A stretch of 64,000 bases of DNA from Stenotrophomonas sp. VV52 (GTDB lineage Bacteria; Pseudomonadota; Gammaproteobacteria; Xanthomonadales; Xanthomonadaceae), in the NCBI RefSeq assembly GCF_002893095.1, contig NZ_PKQQ01000001.1, forward strand, positions 434,001 through 498,000, given 5' to 3'. Of the stretch, positions 16,322 through 26,656 are shown piece after piece (positions within the stretch are counted from its first letter, which is position 1; every line of letters starts with the position of its first letter). The translations under genes and the position numbers were made by a program. The notes below the pieces were generated by a model, which had not been told where the DNA came from, did not search any database, and saw nothing but the letters and a program-made list of their open reading frames with translations.

Positions 16322-17757
16322 AGGCTCTGCTCCAGGTCGTTGCCCCAGTCGCGCAGGCGCTGCAACAGGGCCAGTTTGTCGGGCGCGTCGGCGTGCTCGG
16401 CGGCCAAGGTGTCCAGCTGCGCGCGGAACTCCGCCAGGCTCTGCTCGCCCAGCGCCGCATCGCCAGACAGGCGCTGCCGGCGGTAGTCGTTCCAGCGATC
16501 GCGTTCGGCCGCATCCAGGGTCTGCGGATGGTTGCGCGCGCGGTAGCGGAACAGCAGTTCCGGCATGCGCGGGTCTTTCAGGCGCTCGGCGAAACCGGCC
16601 AGCTCGGCCGGTGGGCTGGTACGCAGGCGGGTCATCAGGGCCTTGTCGCCGTCGGCCAGGAAGCCGTCGTACAGCGAGGCATCCACGTCGCTGACCGTGG
16701 CGGTGCGCTCGCCGGCATAGACCTGGCGCACCTTCTCGACCAGCGCCGGGCCGGCCGCGCGCACCCGCGCGACATTGGCTTCCACGAGCGCCACGTCGAT
16801 CCCCAACCGGGCGTGGTCGGCCGGGCGCAGGTGGTTCCAGGCGACCAGCGCCGGCACTTTGTTGAGGTGCACTTCCTTCAGCGGCACGCGCTGCTCGCCT
16901 TCGGCGAGGTCGGCCGCGCGGGTGTACAGGCGCGCAGCGAGGGTTTCGGCGGGCAGCGCCAGCAGCCCGTCGAGGTCGCCCTCCAGGTCCAGCGCGATCA
17001 CCCGGTTGTTGATGTAAGGATGCCGCGCGATCGGCAGCACCGGGGCGGCGCACATGCGCTGGGCCGGGTAGCGCATCGAGATGTGCAACACCGGCTGCAG
17101 GGCGTCCACCTCGAGCAGGCTGCCGACGAAGCGCTTGTCGCGCAGCTTCAACGCGTAGTCCCACAGCCGCGGCTGGGCCTGCTTGAACAGGCGCGCCATG
17201 CCGATGGTGGCATGCACGTCCGACAGCGCCTCGTGCGCGTCGCCGACGCGCACATCGTTGGCCAGTGCCAGGTGTTCCAGCTTGAACGAGGTGGCGCCGT
17301 CTTCGCGCTGCGGCCAGGCAATGCCGTCCGGGCGCAGGGCATGCACCAGGCGCAGCATGTCCAGCAGGTCCCAGCGTGAATTGCCGTTGCGCCACTCGCG
17401 CTCGTACGGGTCGAAGAAGTTGCGGAACAGCCCGTGGCGGACGAATTCGTCGTCGAAGCGCAGCGTGTTGTAGCCCAGCGTGCAGGTGCCCGGCCGCGCC
17501 ATCAGGTCGTTGATGCGCGCGAAGGCCTCGGCCTCGCTGACCCCTTCGGCCATCGCATGCTGCGGGGTGATGCCGGTGATCAGCGTCGCCACCGGCGACG
17601 GCAGCAGGTCGTCGGCCGGCTTCACGTAGAAGCTGACCGGTTCGTCGATCGGGTTCAGGTCGGCGTCGGTGCGGATCGCCGCGAACTGCGCGATGCGGGT
17701 GCGAAGCGGGTCCTGGCCGAAGGTTTCCAGGTCGTAGAACAGGAAGCTGTCGGCCAT
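16318..17757 (-). CDS. sbcB: Exodeoxyribonuclease I
   Basis: The 479-residue 3'-5' single-strand DNA exonuclease acts in mismatch repair and recombination. The DEDDh exonuclease domain is visible: FLFYDLETFG near the start (Asp and Glu metal ligands), GYNTLRFDDEFVRHGLF, and HEALSDVHATIGMARLF with the late Asp. The SH3-like and helical C-terminal domains follow. Length matches E. coli ExoI (475). The ATG shares one base with the kmo stop (TGATG), so it is co-transcribed and probably coupled with the kynurenine genes. Confidence 0.93.
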   Translation of the reverse strand: MADSFLFYDLETFGQDPLRTRIAQFAAIRTDADLNPIDEPVSFYVKPADDLLPSPVATLITGITPQHAMAEGVSEAEAFARINDLMARPGTCTLGYNTLRFDDEFVRHGLFRNFFDPYEREWRNGNSRWDLLDMLRLVHALRPDGIAWPQREDGATSFKLEHLALANDVRVGDAHEALSDVHATIGMARLFKQAQPRLWDYALKLRDKRFVGSLLEVDALQPVLHISMRYPAQRMCAAPVLPIARHPYINNRVIALDLEGDLDGLLALPAETLAARLYTRAADLAEGEQRVPLKEVHLNKVPALVAWNHLRPADHARLGIDVALVEANVARVRAAGPALVEKVRQVYAGERTATVSDVDASLYDGFLADGDKALMTRLRTSPPAELAGFAERLKDPRMPELLFRYRARNHPQTLDAAERDRWNDYRRQRLSGDAALGEQSLAEFRAQLDTLAAEHADAPDKLALLQRLRDWGNDLEQSL

Positions 17758-19136
17758 CAGTGCGCGCCCTCCAGCACCGGTAGTTGCGCGTGCACCACGC
17801 GCTCCAGCGCGGCCCAGTCGATGTGCTCCAGCGTTTCGTGACCGGCGGTGGCGTCCTGCAGGATCTTCCGCTGCAGTTCGGTGCGCTCCAGCGCCACCGC
17901 GTACGGTGTGTGCAGGAAGGTCACCATGGTGTAGTGCGGCACGAAGCGGGTCGGCCAACGCGCCTGCAGCGCCTGCTCCAGCTCGCGCTGCAGCAGGAAC
18001 GCCGGGTCGGCCACGCGGTCGCGCATTTCCAGGTAGTTTTCCAGCGCCATCTGCTGGATCGCTTCGGCGTTCGGCTTGCGCTCGGCCTCGAACGCAGCGA
18101 ACGCAGCGGCCAGCGAGTCTTCTTCCTGCAGGTGGCGGGCCAGCGCCACGCAGTCCTCGAACGCGCAGTTCATGCCCTGGCCGTGGAACGGCACCATCGC
18201 GTGCGCCGCATCGCCCAGCAGCACCGCGCGGCCGTGCAGGTGCCACTGGCGCAGGTGCAGGGTGCCGAGCAGGCCGGGCGGATGTTCTTCCCAGTCGCGG
18301 CGCAGGTTCGGAATCAAGGCCAGCGCATCCGGGAAGTCGCGCGCGAACAACGCCTCGGCTTCGGCGCCACTGTTGGTGGTGGCGAAGCTGGGGTTGCCCT
18401 CGTTGGGCAGGAACAACGTGACGGTGAACGTGCCTTCGTCATTCGGCAGCGCGATGCACATGTAGTTGCCGCGCGGCCAGATGTGCAGCGCGTTGGCCTC
18501 GATGCGGAACCCACCGTCGTCGCTGGGTGGGATCTCCAGCTCCTTGTAGGAGTGGTCGAGGAACTCGATGCGCTCGTCCAGCGGGTGCTTGCGGTTCATC
18601 GCCGCACGCAGCGCCGAACCGGCACCGTCGGCGCCGATCAGGGTGTCGAAGCGGATGTCGTGCGGGTGGTCGTTGCGGTCGTCGATGAAACGCGCGTAGC
18701 CGGCATCGAAATCCACCGTGTGCAGGCGGCGGTGGAAGTGCACCTGCGCGCCGGCGTCTTCGGCCAGCTGCAGCAGCGTGGTGTTGAGGTCCTTGCGGTG
18801 GATCGACCAGATCACTTCGCTGTCGTCGCGGCCATAACGCTGCAGCTGCGGCTCGCCCTGGCGCGGATGCACCATGCGCCCACGCATCATCACCGCCTTG
18901 GCCATGACCGCGTCTTCCACACCGGCCTGGCGCAGCGCGTTGCGCCCCCGTTCGGCCAGGGCCAGGTTGATCGAGCGGCCGCTCTCGTAGTCGCTTATCC
19001 GCGGGTCGCCGCGGCGTTCGTACAGGGTGATCCGCCAGCCCTGGCGGGACAGCAGGATGGCCAGCAGGGAGCCGGCCAGGCCGGCGCCGATGATGCTCAG
19101 GGAGCGGTGTGCAGATGCGATCAAGTCAGGGTCCAC
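17757..19136 (-). CDS. kmo: Kynurenine 3-monooxygenase
   Basis: The 459-residue FAD hydroxylase converts L-kynurenine to 3-hydroxykynurenine with NADPH and oxygen. It has the FAD dinucleotide motif IIGAGLAGSLLAILLSRQGW, the DG motif LIGADGAGSALR, and LLGDAAHAMVPFHGQGMNCA, which binds the flavin ribityl chain. Start is GTG 19136, 16 bp after kynU. With kynU and nbaC it makes quinolinate from tryptophan, the route to NAD in xanthomonads. Tryptophan dioxygenase and formamidase are not in the window. Confidence 0.95.
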   Translation of the reverse strand: MDPDLIASAHRSLSIIGAGLAGSLLAILLSRQGWRITLYERRGDPRISDYESGRSINLALAERGRNALRQAGVEDAVMAKAVMMRGRMVHPRQGEPQLQRYGRDDSEVIWSIHRKDLNTTLLQLAEDAGAQVHFHRRLHTVDFDAGYARFIDDRNDHPHDIRFDTLIGADGAGSALRAAMNRKHPLDERIEFLDHSYKELEIPPSDDGGFRIEANALHIWPRGNYMCIALPNDEGTFTVTLFLPNEGNPSFATTNSGAEAEALFARDFPDALALIPNLRRDWEEHPPGLLGTLHLRQWHLHGRAVLLGDAAHAMVPFHGQGMNCAFEDCVALARHLQEEDSLAAAFAAFEAERKPNAEAIQQMALENYLEMRDRVADPAFLLQRELEQALQARWPTRFVPHYTMVTFLHTPYAVALERTELQRKILQDATAGHETLEHIDWAALERVVHAQLPVLEGAH

Positions 19137-19152
19137 GCAGGGGAGGGCAGGC

Positions 19153-20430
19153 TTACAGGCCCGCCCAGGATTCCACTTCTTCGACGAAGTGATGCAGGTC
19201 GAGGTAACGGTTGTACAGCGGGGTGGGCGAAATGCGGATCACGTCCGGCTCACGCCAGTCGCCCAGCACGCCCACCGTCTGCAGGTATTCGAACAGGTTG
19301 CGGCCGCGCTCGCGGCCACCCACCACGCGCAGCGACAGCTGGCAGCCGCGGCGCTCGGGTTCGGCCGGGGTCAGCACCTCCAGCACCCCGGCCAGGCGGG
19401 CGCGCACCAGCGCGTCGAGCAGGCCGGTGAGCTGCAGCGACTTGGCGCGCATCGCCTCGATGCCGCCGGCCTTGTCGACCACGTCCAGCGCGGCGCGCAG
19501 CGGCGCCAGCCCGAGCACCGGCGGGTTGCTCAGCTGCCAGCCTTCGGCCCCCACCGCCGGGACGAACTGCGGCGCCATCTTGAAGCGGGTCGCTTCCTCA
19601 TGGCCCCACCAGCCGGCGAACCGGGGCAGGCTGGCGTCGCGGTGGTGGCGTTCGTGCACGAAGCAGCCGGCCACGGCGCCGGGGCCGCTGTTGAGGTACT
19701 TGTAGTGGCACCAGACCGCGAAGTCCGGCGCGATGTCGTGCAGCTGCAGCGGCACGTTGCCGACCGAATGGGCCAGGTCGAAGCCGACCCGGGCGCCCTG
19801 CAGGCGTGCCATGCGGGTGATCGCGTCAAGGTCGAACACCTGGCCGCTGCGGTACTGCACGCCGGGCCACAGCACCAGCGCCAGGCGCGGGCCGTGCTCG
19901 GCGATGGCGCGCTCGATCGCGGCGAGCGAGAGGGTGCCTTTGGGTTCATCGGGCTGGACCTCGACCAGGTCGGTGGCCGGGTCGAAGCCGTGGAAGCGGA
20001 TCTGCGACTCCACCGCATGGCGGTCGGTCGGGAAGGCGCCGGCCTCCATCAGGATCACCGGACGCTCGGCGGTGGGTCGATAGAAGCTGACCATCATCAG
20101 GTGCAGGTTCACGCTCAGCGTATTCATCGCCACCACTTCGCTGGGCAGCGCGCCGACCATCCGGGCCAGCTGCGCATTGACCAGCCGGTGGTAGCCCAGC
20201 CACTGGGTGTCGCCCGTGAAGTGGCCTTCCACTGCCAGCGCCCCCCACTTGTCCATCACCTCCTGCACGGCGGCCTTGGCGGCACGGGGCTGCAGGCCCA
20301 GCGAGTTGCCCACGAAATAGGTCTGGTCGCGGTGGTTGTGCTGGGGGAACACGAACTCGGCGCGCAGGGCACGCAGCGGGTCGGCGGCGTCCAGGGCGGT
20401 GGCATGGGTGCGGCTGAGGAGCTCGGACAT
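19153..20430 (-). CDS. kynU: Kynureninase
   Basis: The 425-residue PLP enzyme cleaves 3-hydroxykynurenine to 3-hydroxyanthranilate and alanine. Landmarks are YFVGNSLGLQPRAAK, the FDLAHSVGNVPLQLHDI stretch with the PLP-binding Asp and His, and WCHYKYLNSGPGAVAGCFVH with the Schiff-base Lys near residue 243. The C-terminal small domain ends DVIRISPTPLYNRY. Length is typical. It lies 76 bp after nbaC and 16 bp before kmo. Confidence 0.96.
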   Translation of the reverse strand: MSELLSRTHATALDAADPLRALRAEFVFPQHNHRDQTYFVGNSLGLQPRAAKAAVQEVMDKWGALAVEGHFTGDTQWLGYHRLVNAQLARMVGALPSEVVAMNTLSVNLHLMMVSFYRPTAERPVILMEAGAFPTDRHAVESQIRFHGFDPATDLVEVQPDEPKGTLSLAAIERAIAEHGPRLALVLWPGVQYRSGQVFDLDAITRMARLQGARVGFDLAHSVGNVPLQLHDIAPDFAVWCHYKYLNSGPGAVAGCFVHERHHRDASLPRFAGWWGHEEATRFKMAPQFVPAVGAEGWQLSNPPVLGLAPLRAALDVVDKAGGIEAMRAKSLQLTGLLDALVRARLAGVLEVLTPAEPERRGCQLSLRVVGGRERGRNLFEYLQTVGVLGDWREPDVIRISPTPLYNRYLDLHHFVEEVESWAGL

Positions 20431-20506
20431 GGGTCGATCAGGGTTGGCAGTGAAACCGCAGTCTATCCATGCGAGCTGTATATGGCACGAATCCTATAAC
20501 GCGGGG

Positions 20507-21019
20507 TCAGCCACCCGGCAGCGGGTCGACATGCCCGCAGTTGTCGCAGGTGCGCATGCGGATGTCGGCCTGGTAGCGGGCGAACAGCTTGGGCAGGTCG
20601 GTTTCGATGTTCTGCAGGGTGAAATACTCTTCGTACAGCTTGTGGTTGCAGCGCTCGCAGAACCACATTACGCCGTCCTTTTCGTGCGGCAGGCGCCTGC
20701 GTTCGACCACCAGGCCAACCCCGCCGGGCGGGCGGCGCGGCGAGTGCGGCACCTTGCCCGGCAGCAGGAAGATCTCGCCGGCGCGGATCGGAATGTCGCG
20801 CACCGCGCCGTCTTCCTGCACCTTCAGCAGCATCTCGCCTTCAAGCTGGTAGAACCACTCCGGGCCTTCGTCGTAGTGGAAGTCGGTGCGGCTGTTCGGG
20901 CCGCCGACCACCATGATGATGAAGTCGCCGTTCTCGATCATCTTGTTGCCCACCGGCGGCTTGAGCAGGTGGCGGTTTTCTTCGATCCAGCCAAGCAGGT
21001 TGATCGGCGAGGGCAGCAT
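20507..21019 (-). CDS. nbaC: 3-hydroxyanthranilate 3,4-dioxygenase
   Basis: The 170-residue cupin opens the ring of 3-hydroxyanthranilate; the product cyclises to quinolinate. The Fe(II) ligands His48, Glu54 and His92 are visible in [17 protein letters not shown] and [13 protein letters not shown]. The C-terminal rubredoxin-like metal site of the bacterial form is present (CERCNH and [13 protein letters not shown]). ATG 21019 gives the usual length (about 174). It starts 20 bp after the carbonic anhydrase gene. Confidence 0.95.
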   Translation of the reverse strand: MLPSPINLLGWIEENRHLLKPPVGNKMIENGDFIIMVVGGPNSRTDFHYDEGPEWFYQLEGEMLLKVQEDGAVRDIPIRAGEIFLLPGKVPHSPRRPPGGVGLVVERRRLPHEKDGVMWFCERCNHKLYEEYFTLQNIETDLPKLFARYQADIRMRTCDNCGHVDPLPGG

Positions 21020-21039
21020 GGTGGTTTCCGTGGTGAAGG

Positions 21040-21702
21040 TCAGTCGCGCTTGCCGCGGCGCGGCACGTGCGCAAGCGCTTTTTCGTAGGCCGGGGCCAGG
21101 TCTTCGGGCGCACCGACGTCGATACCCATCTCGCGCACCCGGCCGTCCTTCAGGCTGTAGACCCAGCCATGCACCATCAGCTTCTGCCCGCGCGCCCAGG
21201 CGTCCTGCACGATGGTCGAGCGGCAGGCGTTGACCACCTGTTCGATCACGTTGAGCTCGCACAGGCGGGCGTGCTTCAGGTCGGGATCCTCGATCGCATC
21301 CAGGATCGCCGAATGCTTCTGTGCCACGTCGCTGACATGGCGCAGCCAGTTGTCGGCCAGGCCTACGCGGGTGTTGTTCAGGCTGGCATGCACGCCGCCG
21401 CAGCCGTAGTGGCCGACGATCAGGATGTGCTTGATCTTCAGCTGGTCCACCGCGTACTGGATCACGCTCAGGCAGTTCAGGTCGGTGTGCACGACCACGT
21501 TGGCGATATTGCGGTGCACGAACACTTCGCCCGGGGCCATGCCGATGATCTGGTTGGCCGGCACGCGCGAATCGGAACAACCGATCCACAGGTACTCCGG
21601 GTGCTGCTGCTTGGCCAGCTGGTGGAAGAACTCAGGGTCTTCCTTCTCGATCCGGTCGGCCCAGTCGCGGTTGTTCTGCAGCAGCTTGTGGATGTCTTTC
21701 AT
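21040..21702 (-). CDS. can: Beta-class carbonic anhydrase
   Basis: The 220-residue enzyme interconverts CO2 and bicarbonate. The zinc ligands match E. coli Can exactly: Cys42 and Asp44 in [12 protein letters not shown], His98 and Cys101 in VGHYGCGGV. It may supply bicarbonate to carboxylases. The kynurenine genes follow directly, which looks like operon packing rather than a shared pathway. Confidence 0.96.
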   Translation of the reverse strand: MKDIHKLLQNNRDWADRIEKEDPEFFHQLAKQQHPEYLWIGCSDSRVPANQIIGMAPGEVFVHRNIANVVVHTDLNCLSVIQYAVDQLKIKHILIVGHYGCGGVHASLNNTRVGLADNWLRHVSDVAQKHSAILDAIEDPDLKHARLCELNVIEQVVNACRSTIVQDAWARGQKLMVHGWVYSLKDGRVREMGIDVGAPEDLAPAYEKALAHVPRRGKRD

Positions 21703-21732
21703 CGATTACGGTATCCCGTGAGGTGGGGTGGG

Positions 21733-22371
21733 TCAGCTGCCGGCGGCGGGCTGCTCGCGTACCTGGCGCATCCACTGCGCCAGGTCCTGGGAAACGGGGG
21801 AGCCCGAGCCCTCCAGGGCATCGATCACCGACAGCTGGTTGGCCTCGGGATGGTTCTGGCTCAGCTTGAGCTTGATCTGCACCTGGCTGGGGCGGAAACG
21901 GAAGCCGACGATGCCCTTCAGCATGCGGGTCTGGCGCAGGTCGTCGCGGTCCAGGCGCCAGTCGTTGCCGACGCTGGCCTCATTGACCGCGCTGAGCGCG
22001 TCCAGCATGTCCATCAGCTCGGACGGGTCGGTGACCGGCTCGAGCGCGCCGCGCAGTTCGGCGGCGGCGTAGTTCCAGGTCGGCACGCGGCCGGCGCTGT
22101 CCTTGTCCGGGTACCAGCCCGGCGAAAGGTAGGCGTGCGGGCCGTGCACCAGCATCAGCGCCGGCCCGGCATGGCCGGCCTGCGGGTTGGGGCGGGCCCA
22201 GTGGCCTTCGATCAGGATGTCCTCGCCGTCGCGGCGGTACACCACCGGCAGCAGGGTGACCTGCGGCAGGCCATCGCTGCCGGTGGTCACCAGGGTGACG
22301 AACGCATCGCGCGCCAGCAGCCGGTCCAGCCAGGTCAGGTCGGTCGCAACGAAGTCGGACGGGATGAACAT
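21733..22371 (-). CDS. PaiB-like FMN-binding protein
   Basis: The 212-residue protein resembles the PaiB family of split-barrel flavin-binding proteins, annotated as negative transcriptional regulators from Bacillus. Motifs are MFIPSDFVATDL at the start, EGHWARPNPQ, the LSPGWYPDKDSAGRVPTWNY block and MLKGIVGFRF. FMN binding is expected, but a DNA-binding role is not evident from the sequence. It lies 7 bp after an unknown small gene. Confidence 0.8.
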   Translation of the reverse strand: MFIPSDFVATDLTWLDRLLARDAFVTLVTTGSDGLPQVTLLPVVYRRDGEDILIEGHWARPNPQAGHAGPALMLVHGPHAYLSPGWYPDKDSAGRVPTWNYAAAELRGALEPVTDPSELMDMLDALSAVNEASVGNDWRLDRDDLRQTRMLKGIVGFRFRPSQVQIKLKLSQNHPEANQLSVIDALEGSGSPVSQDLAQWMRQVREQPAAGS

Positions 22372-22378
22372 CGGGGGA

Positions 22379-22693
22379 TCAGGCGCGCGCGCCCAGGTTC
22401 CGCACCATCTGCCCCTTCAGGCCGTCATCGTCGTCGGCGTGCGGCGGCTGCACTTCATGCAGGGTGAAGCCGCGCACCAGCGCGTCTTCTTCGTCCAGCC
22501 CGTCGAATTCGACGAACTCGGCGTCGAACAGCTGCGAACGCGCGGTGTCTTCGCTGTCGTAGCTCAGCGTGTTGCCATCGCTGTCGAGCACTTCGGCGGT
22601 GCCGGCGGCGCGCACGCGCAGGCGTGCCCAGATGAGGGTGTTGCCCAGGCTTGCCAGCCACCAGGAGTCGCGTACGGCGGAGATATCGTTCAT
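22379..22693 (-). CDS. Small acidic hypothetical protein
   Basis: The 104-residue protein is rich in Asp and Glu, with one acidic cluster (PPHADDDDGLKG) near the end and no membrane segment. It has WWLASLGNTLIWARLRVRAAG, followed by a stretch that reads like a sequence-tag domain (VLDSDGNTLSYDSEDTAR). I do not recognise the family. Its ATG overlaps the TGA of the membrane gene upstream (ATGA), and PaiB follows after 7 bp. Confidence 0.65.
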   Translation of the reverse strand: MNDISAVRDSWWLASLGNTLIWARLRVRAAGTAEVLDSDGNTLSYDSEDTARSQLFDAEFVEFDGLDEEDALVRGFTLHEVQPPHADDDDGLKGQMVRNLGARA

Positions 22694-22995
22694 GTCAGTA
22701 CCATCGAAAGCAGCCAGAGCAGGGCGGCCATGCCCAGTCCGGCCAGCAGGGTGAGCAGCGACAGCCAGGCCGGCGTGGCCAGCCCCGACAGCGAACGGTC
22801 GGGGGTGCCGCGGTAGTCCCGGCCCAGCAGCCAGCGCAGCGCGTCCGGGCGCAGGAAGGCACCACTGCCGAAGCGGTTGGCCAGGGCAGGGTGGCGGTCG
22901 CGGATGTGGACCAGGGTCAGCGGCCAGAAAATCACGAAGGCACTGAACCCGGCGATCGCCACGCCGACGAAACACAGCGCGAGGAACAGGGTCAT
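22690..22995 (-). CDS. Small two-helix membrane protein
   Basis: The 101-residue protein has an N-terminal helix (LFLALCFVGVAIAGFSAFVI) and a C-terminal one (LSLLTLLAGLGMAALLWLLS), with a charged loop (HIRDRHPALANRF) between. I do not recognise a family. It lies 22 bp after asnS and overlaps the next gene by four bases, so the three are co-transcribed. Confidence 0.65.
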   Translation of the reverse strand: MTLFLALCFVGVAIAGFSAFVIFWPLTLVHIRDRHPALANRFGSGAFLRPDALRWLLGRDYRGTPDRSLSGLATPAWLSLLTLLAGLGMAALLWLLSMVLT

Positions 22996-23017
22996 GGGCG
23001 TGCCTCCGTGGTGGGAA

Positions 23018-24412
<1,395 letters not shown>

Positions 24413-24508
24413 GACTTGAATCCTCTGTTGATCGACTCGATCTCTGAACGAGGAGTTTAACGGTTGCAGCGTTCTGCTTGCGAGGCATTTCTGACTGGGC
24501 CGTAGACC

Positions 24509-24514
24509 TATAAT
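24509..24514 (+). promoter_or_regulatory. Candidate -10 box for the iscA-like gene
   Basis: A perfect TATAAT lies 28 bp before the ATG at 24542. The -35 region is weak. It is in the 129-bp gap divergent to asnS. Confidence 0.45.
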
Positions 24515-24541
24515 GTGTCCGATCCGCTGGAGTCGTCTGTC

Positions 24542-24880
24542 ATGGCTGTCACCCTTACCCCTGTTGCCTTCGCCCGTGTCCAGAAGTTCGTGGCCCAGAC
24601 CCCGGACGCATTGGGCCTGCGTTTCGGCGTGACCCGCACCGGCTGTTCCGGCTGGGGCCACATCACCGACCTGGCCCGCGACCAGCGCGAGGGCGACACC
24701 GTGTTCGAGCAGGACGGGGTCCGCATCTACGTGGATGCCGACAGCCTGGCCCTGGTCGATGGAACCGAGATCGACTTCGGCAAGCAGGGCCTGAGCGAGA
24801 CGTTCACGTTCAGGAACCCGAACGCCACCGCCGAATGCGGCTGCGGCGAGAGCTTCACCACCGAGGCCGACAAGGCCTGA
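24542..24880 (+). CDS. iscA: A-type iron-sulfur cluster carrier (IscA-like)
   Basis: The 112-residue HesB/IscA protein carries Fe-S clusters to target enzymes. Three conserved cysteines fall at 35, 99 and 101 (RTGCSGWGH and ECGCGESF), exactly as in E. coli Isc[17 protein letters not shown] is the core of the family. It is not next to iscRSU here, so the symbol rests on sequence only; ErpA or SufA are alternatives. It sits opposite asnS and upstream of the ribosomal genes with its own TATAAT. Confidence 0.8.
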   Translation: MAVTLTPVAFARVQKFVAQTPDALGLRFGVTRTGCSGWGHITDLARDQREGDTVFEQDGVRIYVDADSLALVDGTEIDFGKQGLSETFTFRNPNATAECGCGESFTTEADKA

Positions 24881-24914
24881 GCGGGCCCCCGGGGCGGCCC
24901 GGCGGCCGCCCGGC

Positions 24915-24943
24915 TTGCCCGGAACCCTGTCTGCTGCGATAAT
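24915..24943 (+). promoter_or_regulatory. Promoter of the rpsF-rpsR-rplI operon
   Basis: The -35 TTGCCC (24915-24920) and -10 GATAAT (24938-24943) are separated by 17 bp. Transcription would begin at about 24950, leaving a leader of about 97 nt. Confidence 0.6.
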
Positions 24944-24950
24944 GCGCGGC

Positions 24951-24974
24951 TTCCTGCCCGTTTTCCGGCAGGAA
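24951..24974 (+). ncRNA. Candidate S6:S18-binding leader hairpin
   Basis: TTCCTGCC pairs with GGCAGGAA around an eight-base loop containing CCG, right at the predicted 5' end of the rpsF transcript. Known S6:S18 autoregulatory leaders present a CCG in a hairpin loop, so this fits. The match is by eye. Confidence 0.45.
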
Positions 24975-25046
24975 CCCTTGCTCCACCGCGTTCACCTGCG
25001 GGGAGCTGTCCGGCCCGCAAGGGCCACATCCGAAAGGTATACACAC

Positions 25047-25484
25047 ATGAGTCGTCATTACGAAGTCGTGTTCATGGTCCATCCGGACCAGAGCGAGCAG
25101 GTCCCGGCCATGATCGAGCGCTACAAGTCGCTGGTCGAAACCGGTAACGGCACCATCCACCGCCTGGAAGACTGGGGCCGTCGCCAGCTGGCGTACCCGA
25201 TCCAGAACCTGGTCAAGGCACATTACGTGCTGATGAACATCGAAGTGGACCAGGCCGTTCTGACCGAACTGACCGAAAGCTTCAAGTTCAACGACGCCGT
25301 GCTGCGCAACCTGGTGCTGGTCCGCGACGCGGCCGACACCGAGCAGTCGCTGATCATGAAGAGCAAGGACGAGAAGGGCGACAAGCCCGAGCGTGGCGAG
25401 CGTCGTCGTCGTGACGACGAAGAAGGCGAAGCCGCCAACACCGCTGACAACGAAGCCGGCGACGACGCCGCTTCCGCCGCCTAA
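25047..25484 (+). CDS. rpsF: 30S ribosomal protein S6
   Basis: The 145-residue protein has the S6 fold at residues 1-97 ([19 protein letters not shown], followed by [13 protein letters not shown] and the YVLMNIEVD strand). A long charged tail rich in Glu, Asp and Arg ends in AASAA. S6 binds 16S rRNA as a heterodimer with S18, encoded 11 bp downstream. Operon order rpsF-rpsR-rplI is standard, though the usual priB is missing. Confidence 0.97.
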   Translation: MSRHYEVVFMVHPDQSEQVPAMIERYKSLVETGNGTIHRLEDWGRRQLAYPIQNLVKAHYVLMNIEVDQAVLTELTESFKFNDAVLRNLVLVRDAADTEQSLIMKSKDEKGDKPERGERRRRDDEEGEAANTADNEAGDDAASAA

Positions 25485-25495
25485 GGAGCACGCAC

Positions 25496-25726
25496 ATGTC
25501 CAAGTTCTTCCGTCGCCGCAAGTTCTGCAAGTTCACGGCCGAAGGTGTCAAGGAGATCGACTACAAGGATCTCAACACCCTGCGCCAGTACCTCACCGAG
25601 AACGGCAAGATCGTGCCGAGCCGCGTGACCGGTACCAAGTCGAAGTACCAGCGCCAGCTGGCAACGGCCGTCAAGCGCGCCCGTTTCCTGGCCCTGATCC
25701 CGTACACCGACAACCACGACGTCTGA
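25496..25726 (+). CDS. rpsR: 30S ribosomal protein S18
   Basis: The 76-residue basic protein begins [20 protein letters not shown], then has the conserved [20 protein letters not shown] and [26 protein letters not shown] lies upstream of the ATG. It pairs with S6 on the platform of the 30S subunit. Confidence 0.98.
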   Translation: MSKFFRRRKFCKFTAEGVKEIDYKDLNTLRQYLTENGKIVPSRVTGTKSKYQRQLATAVKRARFLALIPYTDNHDV

Positions 25727-25829
25727 TGAAGGCGGGCGACCCCGGGTCGCCCCTTTCACGGTTCGATATTCGGACAGCCATCCGCTGCGGGGTTTTCCCC
25801 GCTAACGAATACATTTTTGGAGCAACACC

Positions 25830-26279
25830 ATGAAGCTGATTCTTCTCCAGAAGGTCACCAACCTCGGCGGCCTGGGCGACCAGGTCGACGTGAAGCCGGG
25901 CTACGGCCGCAACTTCCTCGTTCCGACCGGCAAGGCCGTTCCGGCCACCGCCTCGAACGTTGCCGAGTTCGAAGCCAAGCGCGCCGAGTACGAAGCCAAG
26001 GCCCAGTCGATCCACGCTGACGCCGAAGCCCGCAAGGCCAAGCTGGAAGGCAAGAGCGTCACCATCGCCGCCAACGCGTCGACCGAAGGCAAGCTGTACG
26101 GCTCGGTCGGCCCGCGCGACATCGCCGAAGCCTTCACCAAGGCCGGCGTGGCGCTGGAAAAGAGCGAAGTCATCCTGGGCGAAGGCGCCTTCCGCAACGT
26201 CGGCGAGTTCGAGGTGGTCATCCACCTGCACGCCGACGTCGAAACCACCGTCCAGGTGGTCGTGGTCGCCGAAGCCTGA
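25830..26279 (+). CDS. rplI: 50S ribosomal protein L9
   Basis: The 149-residue protein has the N-terminal rRNA-binding domain [20 protein letters not shown] and [20 protein letters not shown], a long connecting helix, and a C-terminal domain with [25 protein letters not shown] precedes the ATG. It is the last gene of the operon, followed by a strong terminator. Confidence 0.98.
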   Translation: MKLILLQKVTNLGGLGDQVDVKPGYGRNFLVPTGKAVPATASNVAEFEAKRAEYEAKAQSIHADAEARKAKLEGKSVTIAANASTEGKLYGSVGPRDIAEAFTKAGVALEKSEVILGEGAFRNVGEFEVVIHLHADVETTVQVVVVAEA

Positions 26280-26305
26280 TCCCAGCCGAAAGGCCGTGAT
26301 CGCCG

Positions 26306-26338
26306 AAACGGGTACCCGCAAGGGTGCCCGTTTTTGTT
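26306..26338 (+). terminator. Rho-independent terminator of rpsF-rpsR-rplI
   Basis: AAACGGGTACCC pairs, with one G-T pair, with GGGTGCCCGTTT around GCAA. A T-rich tract follows. Confidence 0.85.
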
Positions 26339-26385
26339 TTTGGGGAAGGGCCCCCTTTTGCCATGGCCACCGATCAACTCTCCAA

Positions 26386-26488
26386 GGGGTGGCGGGTGGG
26401 GGGTACGGGACCGTGAAGGCACATGGATGTGCCGCCCGAGCCTAACGGGAGATTTGAGGCGTGTCCCGTACCCCCCACCCGCCGCCCC
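26386..26488 (-). repeat. Long inverted-repeat element, copy D
   Basis: The 26-bp outer arms at 26386-26411 and 26463-26488 differ at a single base (GGTACGGGAC at the inner end). The core hairpin GGCACAT-GG-ATGTGCC is at 26418-26433. The stretch 26280-26656 holds the rplI terminator, this element, its inverted SMAG and the smc promoter region, with no gene. Confidence 0.8.
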
Positions 26489-26534
26489 AAAGCCAGGATT
26501 GCATCAGCCGTCGGCTGTTCGCCTGGATCCAACA

Positions 26535-26559
26535 GCAGCCGGGCAGAGCCCGGCTCTAC
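26535..26559 (-). repeat. SMAG element of composite D
   Basis: On the minus strand GTAG is followed by AGCCGGGC and GCCCGGCT. The linker with GGCGAACAGCC then leads toward element D, the same order as in composites A and C. Confidence 0.8.
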
Positions 26560-26615
26560 CGATTTGGGAGCACGGGCGCGTCAGGCTCCGTACGCCCGTG
26601 GAACAGCCGCCCCGT

Positions 26616-26621
26616 TATACT
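26616..26621 (+). promoter_or_regulatory. Candidate -10 box for smc
   Basis: TATACT lies 35 bp before the ATG at 26657, just beyond the composite repeat. No clear -35 box is visible. Confidence 0.35.
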
Positions 26622-26656
26622 CGGGCCATCGCGACTGTCCGGAAGCCCTCTACGCC

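Noticed and set aside
24413..24661. N-terminal extension of asnS
   Set aside because: The extra 83 residues are antisense to the iscA-like gene and include its promoter, whereas ATG 24412 has a good ribosome site and the normal start of the family.
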